A stretch of 64,000 nt of DNA from Bimastos eiseni (lineage: Eukaryota; Annelida; Clitellata; Crassiclitellata; Lumbricidae). The notes under the pieces are model-generated. The model saw only the letters and a program-made list of their open reading frames with translations. It was not told where the DNA came from and did no database searches. Of the stretch, positions 25,301-40,300 are shown piece by piece. The DNA lies in the NCBI GenBank assembly GCA_959347315.1, contig OY365807.1:29542868-29606867 (forward strand), read 5' to 3'. Positions within the stretch are counted from its first letter, which is position 1, and every line of letters begins with the position of its first letter. A program made the position numbers and the translations under genes.

Positions 25301-28300
25301 AAATGAATACAAAATTCAGTACATTTATAGACGTCTTCACGTCTTCACATTTCTTAAATCCTTCAATAGTGTTTCGATAGATTTCCACCACAGATTCAAT
25401 CCAATCCATTCAATTATCTTTGTGATAAGGTCAGAGCAGGAAAGACGCACATCAAACAGGGCTTAGTTGGAATTGAGAGTTTCATCCACACTTGAGGCAT
25501 AAGAAACAATCGTACACAGAGTAGAACGACCACTTTCAGGAATCGATATCCTCTGCCATGTGCACCCACTAAACGCTCATAAAAGTACTTAAAAGAATCA
25601 ATGCGCAGTTGATTGGGTAATAAGTATCATGTAGCTGGATGAATTGACTATAAGGCAAGTTTTACCATACGGTTGGGCCTTTGCAATATAAGATTTAGTA
25701 CAGTTAAACGTAATTAAGCTAAAGCGCATTGCTGGTTGCATAAAATATGCGTGTTTTAGCAGTGTGCATGCGCCAATGGTTGCGCATGCGCAGAGGTCTT
25801 CACGCGCTAAATTTTTGTGGGTTCTACCGTAGAAGTAAGCCTAATATTTTTTCTTGTGTCGCGGCCCGGCGCCGAACTTTCGGCCGTAGAAGATTTATCC
25901 TAACAATATACCTAGATGGAAGAGAATTATAATAATGTTGTGCGCACACAAAACCAACGATAGAAATAGTGATTTCAACTGCACCTCAATCAACCGACCG
26001 ATACATAACATCTTCTTTGGTTCTCTGCCCTCAGGCAGGTTCATAGGTCCAATGACGCCACTCCTTCCTGATACATAACAAGGACCTGTTAAATTCGCTC
26101 ATTTCGTGAGTGTTTCGATGACTGGCCGTTCGGCGTAGGCCCTACGTGCGTCATCTTCGGCCAATGAGGCGTCGTCGGCGGCAGAGTCATCGTGTTTACG
26201 AACGCTGTCACCTGCGCATGGCCGCTCTGCCATGTCGACACCAGAGACAGACTACGTGTTGATGACTCTAATGCGCTGCCGGATGATTTTGCACTAATGA
26301 TAGGGTGTGTAAGGATAATTACCTCATAGCAAATAAATTCAATGAATTCTTCAAAGAAATTGGAACCTGATTAGCTGCTGATAGGCCCATAAGCCATCTT
26401 ATAATTATGGATTATCCAACAAATTCCGCACCAGATTCCACAGGAATCGAGTCAACTGCGCCATTAGAACTAGGCCTATAGCAAGGCAAGTCAGCGTCCG
26501 GTTTTGAATTATTTGTGGGTACGAGGCTTGAACAAGGATCAGACACTGAGCTGCCTATTTAAAATATTTCGGCATCGTGAGAACCTAAAGCGGTCATCAT
26601 TTCGATTAAGTTAACCTGAAAAACGTTGACTAATTTCACACGAGACACCGTGAATTGAAATTCTGTTGAAAAGAGAATGACGAAAGCACTGCTTGAAATA
26701 AATCGTCATTCCATTGAAACGACGTGTCTACGCATATTATCAGATTTCTCACCAGAGCCGAAGTCTGCATCAGAGGAGGACAAAGCTTAATATCAGTTCA
26801 GGTGCCATGTATACAAAGACATCACACTAACTCAGTGATGACTGCAGGTTCTTGACTCTCGCCTGACGGAATAGTGAATAATGCTTGTAACCTAATTTAT
26901 TATCCTATCGCATATTCAGCGATTGACTTTCACTTTCCTACAACATTTCCAATACTTTTGCCCCTTTGTGGTAGTACAGGTATTTCAAATCGATCCTTTC
27001 TTATGATTATGGGATCTTACGAGACTTACGTATGTATCTCGGTCTGTCATTGTACGTTTCTGTTATTTGTCTAATCGTCTACATAGATGCCTAAAATATA
27101 ACACAGTTGTCTGCCTGTGTATACCCAACTAGGTCATGTTATTTTCATTTCCTATTTTAAATACACCACGCCTTTTATATTTAACATGTGCTGTCCTCTT
27201 CTCTCTAGAGCTGCCTTTGTAAACAACTGATTTCATTACGTTTTGCCTCCTGTTCTGTTTTAGCGTAACACTATTAAAATTAATGATTGGAACTTAGAAG
27301 CTTTAAATAGCAAGAACCGTTTTAGATTGTTTAGGGGATTGTAAATGGCATAAAAAGAGTAACTGTAATCTTTTTGGCTCTAAATTGATATTATCTGCAA
27401 TAGGTACATTGCATGGAAAGCTTTGTAGGGAAAATACGAAATGATAGTTTGTCGCTCCAGTTCCATGTTAGGAGTGGTGTCGGAATTGGTTTGCTTGTCC
27501 CTCTTATGCATATGTTCATGCGAGCTACTTTAATTAATTCTGAGAATTTATGTAGCGCCTCATCAAAAGATTCATTCAAAGGCGCGCTCTGCGCTAGTCT
27601 ATATGATGCTAACTTTCATCACAAACGATAAGATCACACCAGTTATCAAAACAATGCACACAAAGCTGGACGAGTCTTCAGTGGTGGGTCCAAACACACA
27701 CTTGGAACCAACTGAGGATGAAAGGTTCAGTGTGCTCCCGAGTCTAAAAAATCGACGACTGTCGTGAATTGACTTCAAACGTGAGTTGTAGGAAAGTTCA
27801 GGCATATTGGTGGCAGGGTTGGCTGCCGGCTCCTTCCGCGCAAGAAGTCACTTCTCACAAGGCTATGCGAGCAGCAAGATTGAAGTGGACGAGAGACCGC
27901 ATCATATGGACCTTGAATCTCTAAGCTTCTAACAAAACCATCTATTGAAATCACTTGGAAATAGACACAATGTGAGACCAATAAACATGACCACGTGACC
28001 TTTATTAGTACTTTTAATTGTCGCTAGTTCAGACTTATTAATAAGCTTCTAGTGTGGGTTTTGTAGGATATATCGGAATCATGACGGCGATTCAGGAGCT
28101 GGTTATTGTCTGCTATGGGGCCAATAAAGGTTCAAGCAAGCATCTTGCCATATTATGTTTTATCTTATCCAAACCCTTACTATGCGTGTGGTGGAAACTA
28201 TAAGGGAGTGTGAATTGTTCCAGCTTTTCACTGTTCAGTTGCCTGCGTTCTGCATAATGTATTATAGACTATTCAAGCCTATTTGCCTAGTTTGCTTTAC

Positions 28301-31300
28301 ACGGCGCTATAGAAGTCATTGGATTACACATGTTTTCCGTGTGAACAACACGATGACATAAAAATATTTAAAAATTATCACCAGCAAACGATGTTCTATT
28401 TAATTTTTATCGTGATTTATTCCGTTTGGTTATATAAACAAAGTTAGTGTTTCTTTCTGAAAAGAGAAGTATGAGTAAAAGAGCTTTTTGACACCAACCA
28501 TATGCCGCATTCGTCTAGATACAGGACTCAGTAAATAACGATATCTAGAATATATGTGTATAGATCACTATAGATCACTATTACACTCATTGGCGTTCTT
28601 TATTATATAATATACGATAAAGACATGTACTTACATGTAGGCATACATTTGTATGCCTACATGTATATACATGTATAGTATACCACATGTGAATGCATTT
28701 GTAAATGTCCCACCCCAGTATGCGCACAGAAAAACAGGTCTTGTCAAAGTTCAATATTTTTTAGAAAGATATCACTCATTCCTTGGACAGAAGACATCAG
28801 ATTGAGCCACAGGTTTCACGTACCAGCCCATTTTATACGACATAGACCAACGATGGGTAAATTCGTACCTATGACTGCCTACACACTCATCCCTTCTGCG
28901 ATTCCAACCGAAGGATAGGTGGATTCTCGTCGCTCACAGGCTGAGCACTCGTCCCGTCTATCAGTCCCTCAGCAGAGGCAGCTGCAAGGCTTAACCTGTT
29001 ACAGGCAGTGTTATCTGTGATGACCATTTACAAGTCCTTGCATGTATGCCAATGTATAATAATTATGCATGTGTGTATGCGTATATGTGTGTACGTGTGC
29101 ATATGTGTATGTATGTATGATTGCATATAAAAATTATATAGATATATATATACACTTATAAATATGCATTATCGCATATCAAAATTGGACCAGACAGGCA
29201 GAAATACCGCCAGGTTGTCATTAATAGAAACACACGAAGAGAGGTACATTTGATTCGTAGGCTGAGCGAGGGGCAGATAGGTTGAGTACTCATGAGGGTT
29301 ACAACCACGTTCTGTGATTAGCACCGTGGTTTCATTCGTCCTGATCACCGATCGCACTCAACAGTTGATTGTCTAACATCAGCCATAAGATCTAATCTTT
29401 TGTCCGTTTTCTGTAGCGACTGCATCTCCAGATGATGCAAACAGTTGCCATGTCGGAGTCATTCTGCGGTCTCAACACATGCACCGGATGATCTGGACTT
29501 GTTGCCATCTAATACCACAGACAATGAGTTCTTAATACCGACCGAGTCTAGAGGTGCGGACTACTGCAGCCTCGCGGTCATCCGTCCGTTTTTCAGCTTG
29601 AAGCTTGTAATAATAGATGAATAATGCAAGCTAACAGTGAGTCATTCGACGGAGTGATCCGTTCTAGGCTGGATTGGACCATGATATACGAAAGAAATTG
29701 CGATACGGAGTTTTATCATTGAAAACAGAATTTTCAGCTTCTGCTCATAGAAGCTGACTATAAGCAATTGAATGGAACTTTAATTTGCATATTGCGGTTT
29801 ATTATATTTGCAGTTGCAAGACCTAGGTAGATGTTTCAAACGGATTTGTTAGATATAAGGACCAGAGCAGGTGTTATCAATCGTTTTAACACATACAGAA
29901 TGGATTTACCTGTGAATTGTGGATACGAGTAAAAGACTTTCAACCAGGTAATTCAGCCCACTACGCCTTACATTAAAAGAAAGTTTATTTTGCAAATGCA
30001 TCCAAGATGAGAATGATACAAGAAAAAATACTGATTGTACGAGCGATTCGGTGACTGTCAGACCGACCGACCGACTAATTAACTGACTAACAGATTGAAG
30101 AATAAAATAATTGGCAGACACGTGTATTTAGCCTTGCCAATGTTGCCATAAATGAATTCAAGGAAAGAGAATAAAACTCGCAAGATGCTGATGAACTGCG
30201 CTATCAATAAACTGGAACCAAAACACTTGGCCTAATTGCTCACTTGTGCAGAAATACTGTTGAAAACGATAACACACACCAATAATTTTTCTTAATAAGC
30301 AGATGTCGATGAGCGAATTTTAATGCCTGTCTACGTAATCGGAATGGCATAGATAAATTCAAATAGCACCCACTCAGAGGTGCTCTCGAAAATAATGAGG
30401 GCAGAAGTTTCTAATTTTATTCATCCATATAATGGTCCCACGTGCGATCGTTTATTTCTACTTTGCATTTCTCTATTTCTCTATTTTGCTAGTGAATAAT
30501 TTCTCTCGAGCGCAGACGTGCAATGCATTTTAAAGAAGAACATTGTTGCGATATGTGCCTGTAAGACTATGGTAAACGTAACGCCCTCGTAAACTTCACT
30601 AAGTCGACGTAAATAGATAAAAAACACTTAGTCCAAATACTTTTATGGATAGTCCTAATGGAAGCCATGATCAACTATGCGAAACCTCTGTTCTGGGTCA
30701 TAGTGCGACAATGTGTTTCGGTTGGGTGACAATAGCAGACGGCAACAAACGGCGCCTGTTTATCTCTTAGTTTACGATGTTGCCCTTAACTGGAAAGCTA
30801 TAAACAATCTGATCACGACTGTCTTCGTCTAATATATTTCTTGTACACAAATTATTATCGTGCATGTGTTCGTAATCGGCCTAGCATGTTTGGCAAGTAC
30901 GAATTAGTCCATCTTTCACAAACATCAATAAATCAATCAATCAATCGTTGTTAACTCGACAATCCAATAAACCGAGCAAGCATGACAATTATTGCAAATC
31001 TAACAATTGCTATTGGATCACCTAATAGACCCATTTAGAGATCGGAAGGTTCCACTTTTTAGGACCATCTGGGGATGTTCAAGGTTACAATAAACAACAG
31101 AACCAGTTATAATATTAACCAAGAGCTTAACTAAACTCAATAAATAACATGGCTGCACTAGTCATTGTTCTTGATTGATTCCAAGCTACTGGGACCTACT
31201 GGAACTGCAGTCACCTCTTATCATTCCGTTTCTTAGGTCACAGGAATGGTTCATCGTTGAGCGTATTGATCAATGAAAAATAAACCGCGCAACCCTCTAA

Positions 31301-34300
31301 TACGCAGCGTAGAACATATTGAACTTAAAAGGCTACAGCGCAGCAAAAACCTACAGCGCAGCAAAAACTCCTTAGCTCGCATAGTAGGCCTACTACGTGT
31401 CCCACTGCGAATGTTCTTTTCAGACCTACTCCATCAGCTGCATTGGCTTTCTGTTGAATTCAGAATTAACGTTTGATCAGTGAAGTAATAAGCCCTCAGC
31501 GCCAGCACATCTACCTCTCTTCTTGCACTAATAACTCCATAAATCCCTCCTCGTTTCCTGCGATCATCAAGTACATGTCGTTTAGCGGAACAGTGATTGG
31601 CTCCTGTGCATTGTCCAATAAAGTAATGGAATCGACTCTTCTTATTTTAAATTCACTTCCTTCCTTCAAAAAGCGGCTCAAAGCTCAATATTTACTTATT
31701 TTTGGATTAAAAGAATTTACGTATTTCGGCAATGCCTTGGTAACCAGGTCACTTCATTCGCAGGCTGCCCCCATCTGTTTATTTGGGATTTTATTTTTAA
31801 TGCCAAGATCCCATGACAGGGCTATGCCACAAGCGGAGAACAGTGTTGTCATAAATACAAATTAGTGCTAAAGCCAAAACTAGACCCACTCCACTTCTGG
31901 ATTCTTTCAATTAATTATCTACCCTTGATGATTCGCTTACTAACCTCAAATGTTCGTCCAACTCAGCGCTGTTTGGCAGCTGATTTAACAAAGAATATAC
32001 TCTACTTTTAATTTTTTACTTACTAACTCCAAAGATGATGATGATTAAATGATTATTATCGCGCTTACTATTATGATGATGATGGTGGTGGTTGTGCTGA
32101 TGGTGAGGATTCCAACCACTAATTCGAGCACATAATCCGTCTTTCTGTGTGTTCTAGAGAGTGATGCGGGCAGACAATCAACGATATACTGGCCTGGGCT
32201 GGGAGCGCCTTTGAATAGTTATCATGAAGAGGTGCCATATAAATTGCATTGATTGATTGATTGATACAATTAAGTTAGTATTTTTTAAGATTGACAGTGG
32301 GTTGTTTAATTTTAATTGGTGAAAACGGTTTGTGAGATTATGTTGCGGGAATGGGGTGGGATGCAGAGAAAACCTGAAGCTGGGCTGGGGTTGGAATGGG
32401 GAAGACCTGTGTGTTGTAGGGGATGGGGATGAAAATGTCATCCCACGTAATTCTCTATTCTATATTAAGTCTCTGCCTCTAAGCTTCTCTATCTCCTCCC
32501 ATCAATTCTGGATTGGTCTTCCCAACGCCTTGTCCGTGATTTGGGAGTGTTTATTGACGGTGAATTATTGTCCATGACTGACCATGATGTTAAACTCGTT
32601 GTGTACGTTATGGCTCTATCAGCGGCGTCAGATTCAATCAATACGACACAGCCTATCGATTAGCAACGTCGCAACGAACTCGCTGCATCCATCCATCCCT
32701 TTGTTCTTTGGAAGCTGCACAAATTCCGAATCTGTCAGCTCCAGTCCGTTTTTAACGTCTAGTGATCAATTAATTCATTGGTACGAACATGTCAGATGAT
32801 TTTGATGATCTCAGTCGATATCTGCTGAGTTCATCTGATAGTGGTCTGATGTTGTCTGCGAGATAACATGGCGCACAGCTGTTCAGGCATTTATGCATAA
32901 CAATGCAGAGTTTGAGCTTGATGCGTTCGCCTATTCTAAGTATTGTGGTTGACATGTAGTCGAACTTTTTAAACCGCAATACCAGACGAGCAGCAGCGTT
33001 GATAACAGCCTGGAGCCAAATGATTCTGCGCTGCGGCAAACCAGCAAAGGCGACATTGTAGTAATCGATTCAGCTCAGGGTAAGGCTCTGCACACAATGG
33101 CGATCGGCATCCTTCGTAAGAGACCGGGACACAGACATCAGCTGTCTTAAGATGGCGAAGCAGGTCCTCACGTATCTCGTGATGTGTGGTGTCATTGACA
33201 GGTCTCTGTCGAGGACAAGACCGAGATTGCGGACCTTGTTCTTAGGCTCGACAGCATCCTCACCAATGACGAAAGGACTGCGGTCAAGGCGATTACGATC
33301 TTCCAGGGAACATTTCTACTATTCCTGTTAACGTGGCCCAAGTTTGTCATCGTTAATTGAAACGTATCTGTTTAAATATCGTTAGCAATCACGCACACAG
33401 CGCATGTGGGAGGTTAAGACTAATGCGCTATATAAAAAATCCGCATACCTACCTATGCACGCATACACGATGTAGCCCTATTTTAAATAACTGACTTCAG
33501 AATTTTTTTCTATTATATCGCATCAATTATAGTGAAAACACCAGTTATGTTCTGTAATGGCGACGAATTCAGTTAACAACACAAGCTACAGTCTAAATCT
33601 ATCATTTTTAGTCATCCATGAGTGGCCCTAGTTGCTATAATAGATGCCTTTTGTCAGCTTATCTGACTGTTCTGTTCAAGCATCAGTTCCTCGTCCGTTG
33701 ATACCAAAATATTTTCATTTTGATTGGTTGCGATTCTAGTCATTTCTTGTGTTCTTGTGTTGGTTGAAAGTTCATGGTTTCTGCTCCTTCTCTCGACCTT
33801 ATCGTTACGACTGTGAACAATTCGAACAAATCACCAATGACCTTCTTTAGACAGAACCGCATTGCATACACGTAGGTTAATGACAGAAGACTGAAATAAT
33901 TCCTCGATTACCCCGCAGTTCGATTCAAATACCCGTGGACAGCGATATATCTAATCGATCCACATGCAGGCGGACTGTTAAACAGATTCCACTGCCCAAC
34001 GTTTTTCGACCTCAGACTCTTACGTTCAACGCATGCAGTGTCCACGAAAACAGTTACTTGATACATAGTCATCTAAGGCTTGCATCCTGAAGATAAATCA
34101 AATGAAACAGATATTTCTGCGCTTCTAATGCAACGTTTGACCACCATCAATCGACCAAATCCATTGCTTGAGAACTTATGTCTTCTTTCTAACATGCGTT
34201 CACTCGCTAGCGTCACCCATCGCCACACTTGGGGTCGACCTCTGACACCGGCCGCCGTGGCCGGGTCACGAATATATGTAAATATAGTGACTCATGTAAC

Positions 34301-37284
34301 GTGTGTAATTAGCCTAGGGAATTCACTTTCATCTATAGCCGATGTAATATTCCACATTCCGAGCCAATTAGAATTTAGAAAACATATGGCCTCATCTTTA
34401 CCTGTTGCACTGGGTTTACGCACTGTTATTGAATTTGAAATGTTAGAGGTTGAGCAACATTTGGTGTTGAATTTCTGTATGTTCATATTGGTTGAGAATT
34501 TCTAAAGGGCATTGAAACGTGGCCAATGCGTCTGCAGGAAGACTGAAACCTGATCATAGAACTGTATCGAATGAGACATTTAAAACTATTCGTACACTAT
34601 TGTCCCATCAAGACACTACAATATACAATACAACTGAAATTTTATATTGTTCTTCTTCCAAACTTTTGCCTCAGAAGTGCACACGCCTCGACGATGCAAC
34701 TGCAGTTGTACTGCAGAGCAATTGTGCACGAAGGTGCACTTACTCAAGATTTTTACACAGTGACTCCTCGGACGAGGGTCGAACCCGAACACTGAGCGTT
34801 ACAGGTCGACCGCTCTAACCAATCGGCCACCGTGCCACAAGACCTCCAGTAACCCATACCCGAACCACGAGTTTCGTGTGACTACGGTGTGTCGACGGTG
34901 GCGCCGAGCATATAGATCGTCGACCCAGACCATCTGAGGTTGAAGTATATGATGATTGCATTCTGGAGTCGTTGTACGTGGTCTGTAAAGTTTTCGGAGT
35001 TATTTAATTTACAAGCGTCGTTGCATCCTTCAGAGGGTATCTGGTGCAATATCAAGAGCTTGGAGAGACACTGAACTGAACTACACATTCATCTACTAGG
35101 TACGCTGCTTTAATATCCAAAACTGAGCCATCGAGATAATTTATTACGTCAAAGTCAGTCGCTTAGCTACAGGCGTTTGATGGTGCACTGCTGCTCATAA
35201 AATGTGGTTAATGTCTTAGACGATTGCTAAATTGCAATAACAGCATTAGTACGGTCATTAATGTCGATCACGAGATTAATAATAGGACGATAGAAACAAC
35301 ATTATACCTTTTGCAATACAATCGCAAGAAACAAAGACAGCTCCAGTATAACGGAAGTAATACACACTGTGAACGCTGTAATGCCATGTCTGCTACTTCT
35401 AGATGAAATTGCAACCAACCGACCACAAACCAATCAACTGCAAGGCATTTCTCAAGTGCATCCTATGCAACTGAAAGAGTGATTGGTTGAAGCAACAACA
35501 CTCCTCCGTCAGTATCTCAATAGCCTATCCCTACCGCTTCCAAGGCTTAGGAACGATTTGTCTGCTCATCCTGAGACACTGAGGTCTTAACCCAGTTAAT
35601 TTGGTCTATTAGTCGCCGACTTTGCCAGTAAGCCATAGAGCGCAAACCGCTACATCCATTCCTGCAACGCCTCGGATTGAATTGCAAAAAGCGTAGACGG
35701 AGCAGTCGATCAAAAGCTGTGCGATGGCATTAGCATATAAATGGGTTCACAAGAAAGAACAGATCCCACTCCTACTTCTACTCATCTCGTTTTTCCACGT
35801 CATCCTCCTGTAGCGTCTCGTCTTCTTCCTTCTCTCAATCCAATTCTTCCCCTTTTCTCTCCATCATATTCCCTCCTACCTATGTGTCTGCCTCCGGTTT
35901 TTATCCGCCTTCCCTCTATCCAATTTGGCGGTTCTTCCCTTGTTCCTCCTCTACTCTTTTCGATTCCTCCGCACAGATTTCCTCTTCCCATCCTTCCCTT
36001 TTTCCTCATTCTCTGCCTCTGGATTTCGTGGGAACTGGTCATCAGTGGAATTGAGATTCGTTGCCGTCGACTGAGCCGGCGGTGACGAACGAGATTTGCT
36101 AAACAAATGAATCTGGTTTTCGAATGAATGAGATTGATTGTGTTTGTAGGTGAACCACTCGACATGGACTTAGAAATATCACTGGCCAGTTTTGACAGCA
36201 TCTCCGAAGTGAACATGGTAAGCGGTCTCAATACTCGGATGGAATAAATGAATAATAATCACCCTGTTGCCATCAGCCGCAAGAAAGCACTTAACAGTAT
36301 AACAATGAACACCACTACTATATTAGCCTTCAATATGTTATTACTGTGGAGATTATGGTTAGATCATCATCATCGTCATCATCATCATCATCATCGTCAT
36401 CGTCATCGTCGTCGTCGTCGTCATCGTCATCGTCATCGTCATGGCGATGACGATGACGATGACGAAGATGCTATCTTTACTGCTTCGCAAAATGAACAAA
36501 CTTTCAAACAGAGAAATTGAGTAAATTGTTCGGTTTTAGTTAACAGAACTTATTATAACCACGACTTATATCATTGGGCTGCTCTCAGTTTGTTGATAGG
36601 TGACAAATCAAGAAGGAAGATATAATAATTTGAAGGGTGACTGAAAACCGTTGGAGCAGTCTTGAGCTGGTCACCAGTCACTGCTTAGTTCTTGTTCCTC
36701 ATTGTTTAGACATTCTTAACATAACATAACATACTCTTTTATTGTATCCAATTCACAACATATAAGTAGAATATATAAGCAATATTAAAATAGAATACAA
36801 TGGGAGACACCTAAAGGGGCTAAGAAGACCCAGTCTCTTCAGAGACTCGATGTGTCAGCTTTCTGTGGTTTTCAATGCATTAGCAAGGAAGGGTTGTAAT
36901 TGTGAGATAGCAATGAATTTGTCTGTCTTATTATCATCGACTGATAACTAATCCGCTGCAAAACTTGCTCTTTGCGACGATATAATAAAGTTGAGTAGGC
37001 CTTTATAATTATGCTCGCATAATGCTAGGATATATGCTCCGTGCACCACAAAATTAATAATGATCTTGACTTAAAATTATGTTGCTGCGGTTACTTAATC
37101 AGGCCTCTAACGGTCATATCAGCAGAGGCCATTGGGCACTTTGTTGGCTAGTATTTTATCCATTGTGAAAACCCACAAAATCACGTTATAATTATTCATT
37201 ATTACTAATTTTATTATTATAATTATTATTACTGTTGTTGTTGTAGTTGTTATTTTTTGCTGTCGTCGTCATGGTTGTTATTAA

Positions 37285-37328
<44 letters not shown>

Positions 37329-40300
37329 TTACTATTTTTATGCTGAAACCACTTTTTCAGATTATACGGATTGTTGACCGAATGTGTTGCCATTCAGCTG
37401 TGCAATCACTATAATTAACAACGGGATTCAACCAGAAGCTGAAGGTTTGCTGTGAAGCAAAGGCTGCGAGGAAAATATTTTAAGTGGCAGAATTTAATTC
37501 AGATAAACTTAGGGAAATCACTGCATTTTTGCAAGCCTAGAAATTCTATGTTTATTTTCGTGAGTTCGGCGAGTGAAGGCACCAATTCACACAGACAAAC
37601 AGAAAAGCCCGAATAAAGAAAGGCACAGATGGTTGAGGTCTCAGTATTTTCATCAGTAACTAGATCAACACGGCGCAAAACGGAAACAGGTTGCCTCGGT
37701 GCTATCGATCATTCGGTGCATACGACCAAAGAAACAGTTTTCCAGACCAGTAGTAAGCAGAAAGCGTAGTTGAAAACAATGGGATTCTTTTTATTGTGCC
37801 TGCAGCGCTGCCTATTGTTCTGGTATCTCCTCCTATTGTTCTGGTTGGGGAACTATTGTTCTGGCACCGCTGAGTGGTCCCATGGGAGTTTGGCTGCCTC
37901 TTTATTGTTCTCGTATTGCAAATGGCTCCCAGGATGGTTGTTCCCCCTCTATTCTCCAAATACCAAATACCGCTGCAGGCTCGGAGGAGGGGGTTGGGTT
38001 GATCGATAGTCTATTGTTATGGTGCCTCTGAGTGCTCCCATCGAAGCCGTGGGCAGAGCCAGATACAATGAAGGAAGGCTAGGGAAGAGAGAAGTCCTAC
38101 GCTCTTTCCGCGCTTTCGATGCACCAATGCATGAAAACAGTCAGTTTAAAACTTCCCACACTACTTTCCACCCCTTCAATGCAACAAAACATTAGGATTT
38201 CAACTTCACGTATGAGTTTGTTCCACATGGTTCTGTGTGTGTAGGGTATGTGTGATACGCAATATAATATTTCAGGCTGGCTTGTGGATTTTCTTGCGAG
38301 TAAGTATTCGGATCCATGCGATTCTGCACCATATGGGTGCATATCCGCCCTTCTTCCAACATCTTCTTGCTCAGAAGTGCATACACACACGCCTCGACGG
38401 CGCAATTGCAGTTGTACTGCATAGCAATGGTGCGCGAAAGACTTGCTCAAGAACCCTAAACAGTGACGCCCCGGACGAGGCTAGAACCCGCGCGCTCAGC
38501 AAACACTGAGCGTTACGGGCCGACCGCTCTAACCGATCGGCCATCGATTGGCTTACCTATGAGTGAGGCATGTGACCACATGTGGGTTTGTTCCATATGG
38601 GATTTCATGGTTGCATGTGGACACCAGTACATGTATGTGGATCAGTTTGCGAGTTTGTATGTTGTCAAATCATTTGGGTGTGCTCTGTATGGTATTTATG
38701 TCTGTGGGTATTAAAATGTTAGTCTTTATGTGAGTAAGTGCGTGTTTCTGTCATGGCGCCAATGTGCAAGGTTCGTAGAAACAATATGGATACCAGCCTG
38801 CATAAATGTACAGGGTGCATGCAGACATGGAAAAACATCATATTGTTTTTCCTTTCATTATATTAGTCTCTGTCGTCAGTCACTGCATTTGTAGCACTGA
38901 GCTACATCCCAATAATAGAGAGTTGGTCAGCCCCAACTCCCCACTTCTGGGAGCACTGAGCGATGCAAGGACAATAATAGAGGCAACCCAATTTCCCTAG
39001 ATCACTTAGCGGTACCAGAATAATAGATCTGCTACAAAACACGCTGGGAGGCGATGACAAAAACAATCAAAAGAATTATAATGTTCACAAATCTGCTCTA
39101 AGCAAACTACTTAGGCTTCTTCGTAGGTGGTTCAAAAATACATGCCAACATATCAGTATGGTCAAGTCTGTTGACCATGCATTTCCGCAACGAGTCACCA
39201 TGATTCACTCCGTAGACAGTGACAAACCGACAGACTGGCAGGGACGCAGAGACCCAAGGAGGCACAACAGAGACATTCATAGAAGCATAAAGAGAAGAAG
39301 ACCTTATAATATATGATTATTATGATGAGAAAGAGGACGCAGAAGAACAGAAGGAGGAAAACAAAGAGCAAGAAGAAGAGGGTAACAAAGATGAAGTAGA
39401 GGAAGACGAGGAGGAAGAGGAAGAAGAGCAGTATCAAGAATATCAAGGAGATTAAGAAGAACCCGAGGAATAGTTAATCAGTTGGTTTATTCGGACCCGC
39501 TTTCATTGTCTTCTCCTCGTTCAACTGTTCGAGAGTAGCAGTCATGATGAGGCTGACTGTCTGTCCTATGACATTTAATTTAATGCACACAACATTTCAA
39601 GAATGAAGAACCTTCAGCTGTGACCAAATGTACTCCAGACGATGAATTGTTAATTTCACGCCATCCACCTTAAAATGCATGGCTACGTTTGATTAACCCA
39701 TCAAAAACTGTTTTTAGTGGTCTAGGCGGCGCCTGAAGATAAAATGGTTCTTATGACTCAAGTTTTTGGTCATAGAATAAATTGCGATTAAGGTAACTAG
39801 CGGGTTTCATGACGGCTAGTATAGAGCGACCATGACTGCTATTCGAAGGGAGTTCATTAAATGCTTGAGAGATTGAACTTGAATTCAAAGGCTAAATCTT
39901 GCGTGTTTTGATACTATTAGGCAGGTGGCGTTGTTGATCCTGCTATGATATTAAGGGCACTTGAACTGCTCGATTCCGTTTCCAAATTTGGCATGAACTT
40001 CCTGTCTATTCCTTCCTCCGTTTGAGCAATTTCAAATTTACTGTGCGATGGAATGAATGCCAGATAGCGCCAATTTGATGATAAAATTGGTGGTTGTCGG
40101 CTGTCAAGCGCTGCTGTCTGACTGAAAAGCGACTGCAGCTGTCAGCGTATTAAATTTGCACTCGATCGTTCCTCGTCTATGCATTAGTTGATAAACTCGC
40201 TTAGTAATACCCAGAGGACAACCACTCTCCTCAAATCCAGACACTCTTACTTGCACTCACCATATATGTACGTTAATGAGAGTTGAGTGTCTTTTTACCA

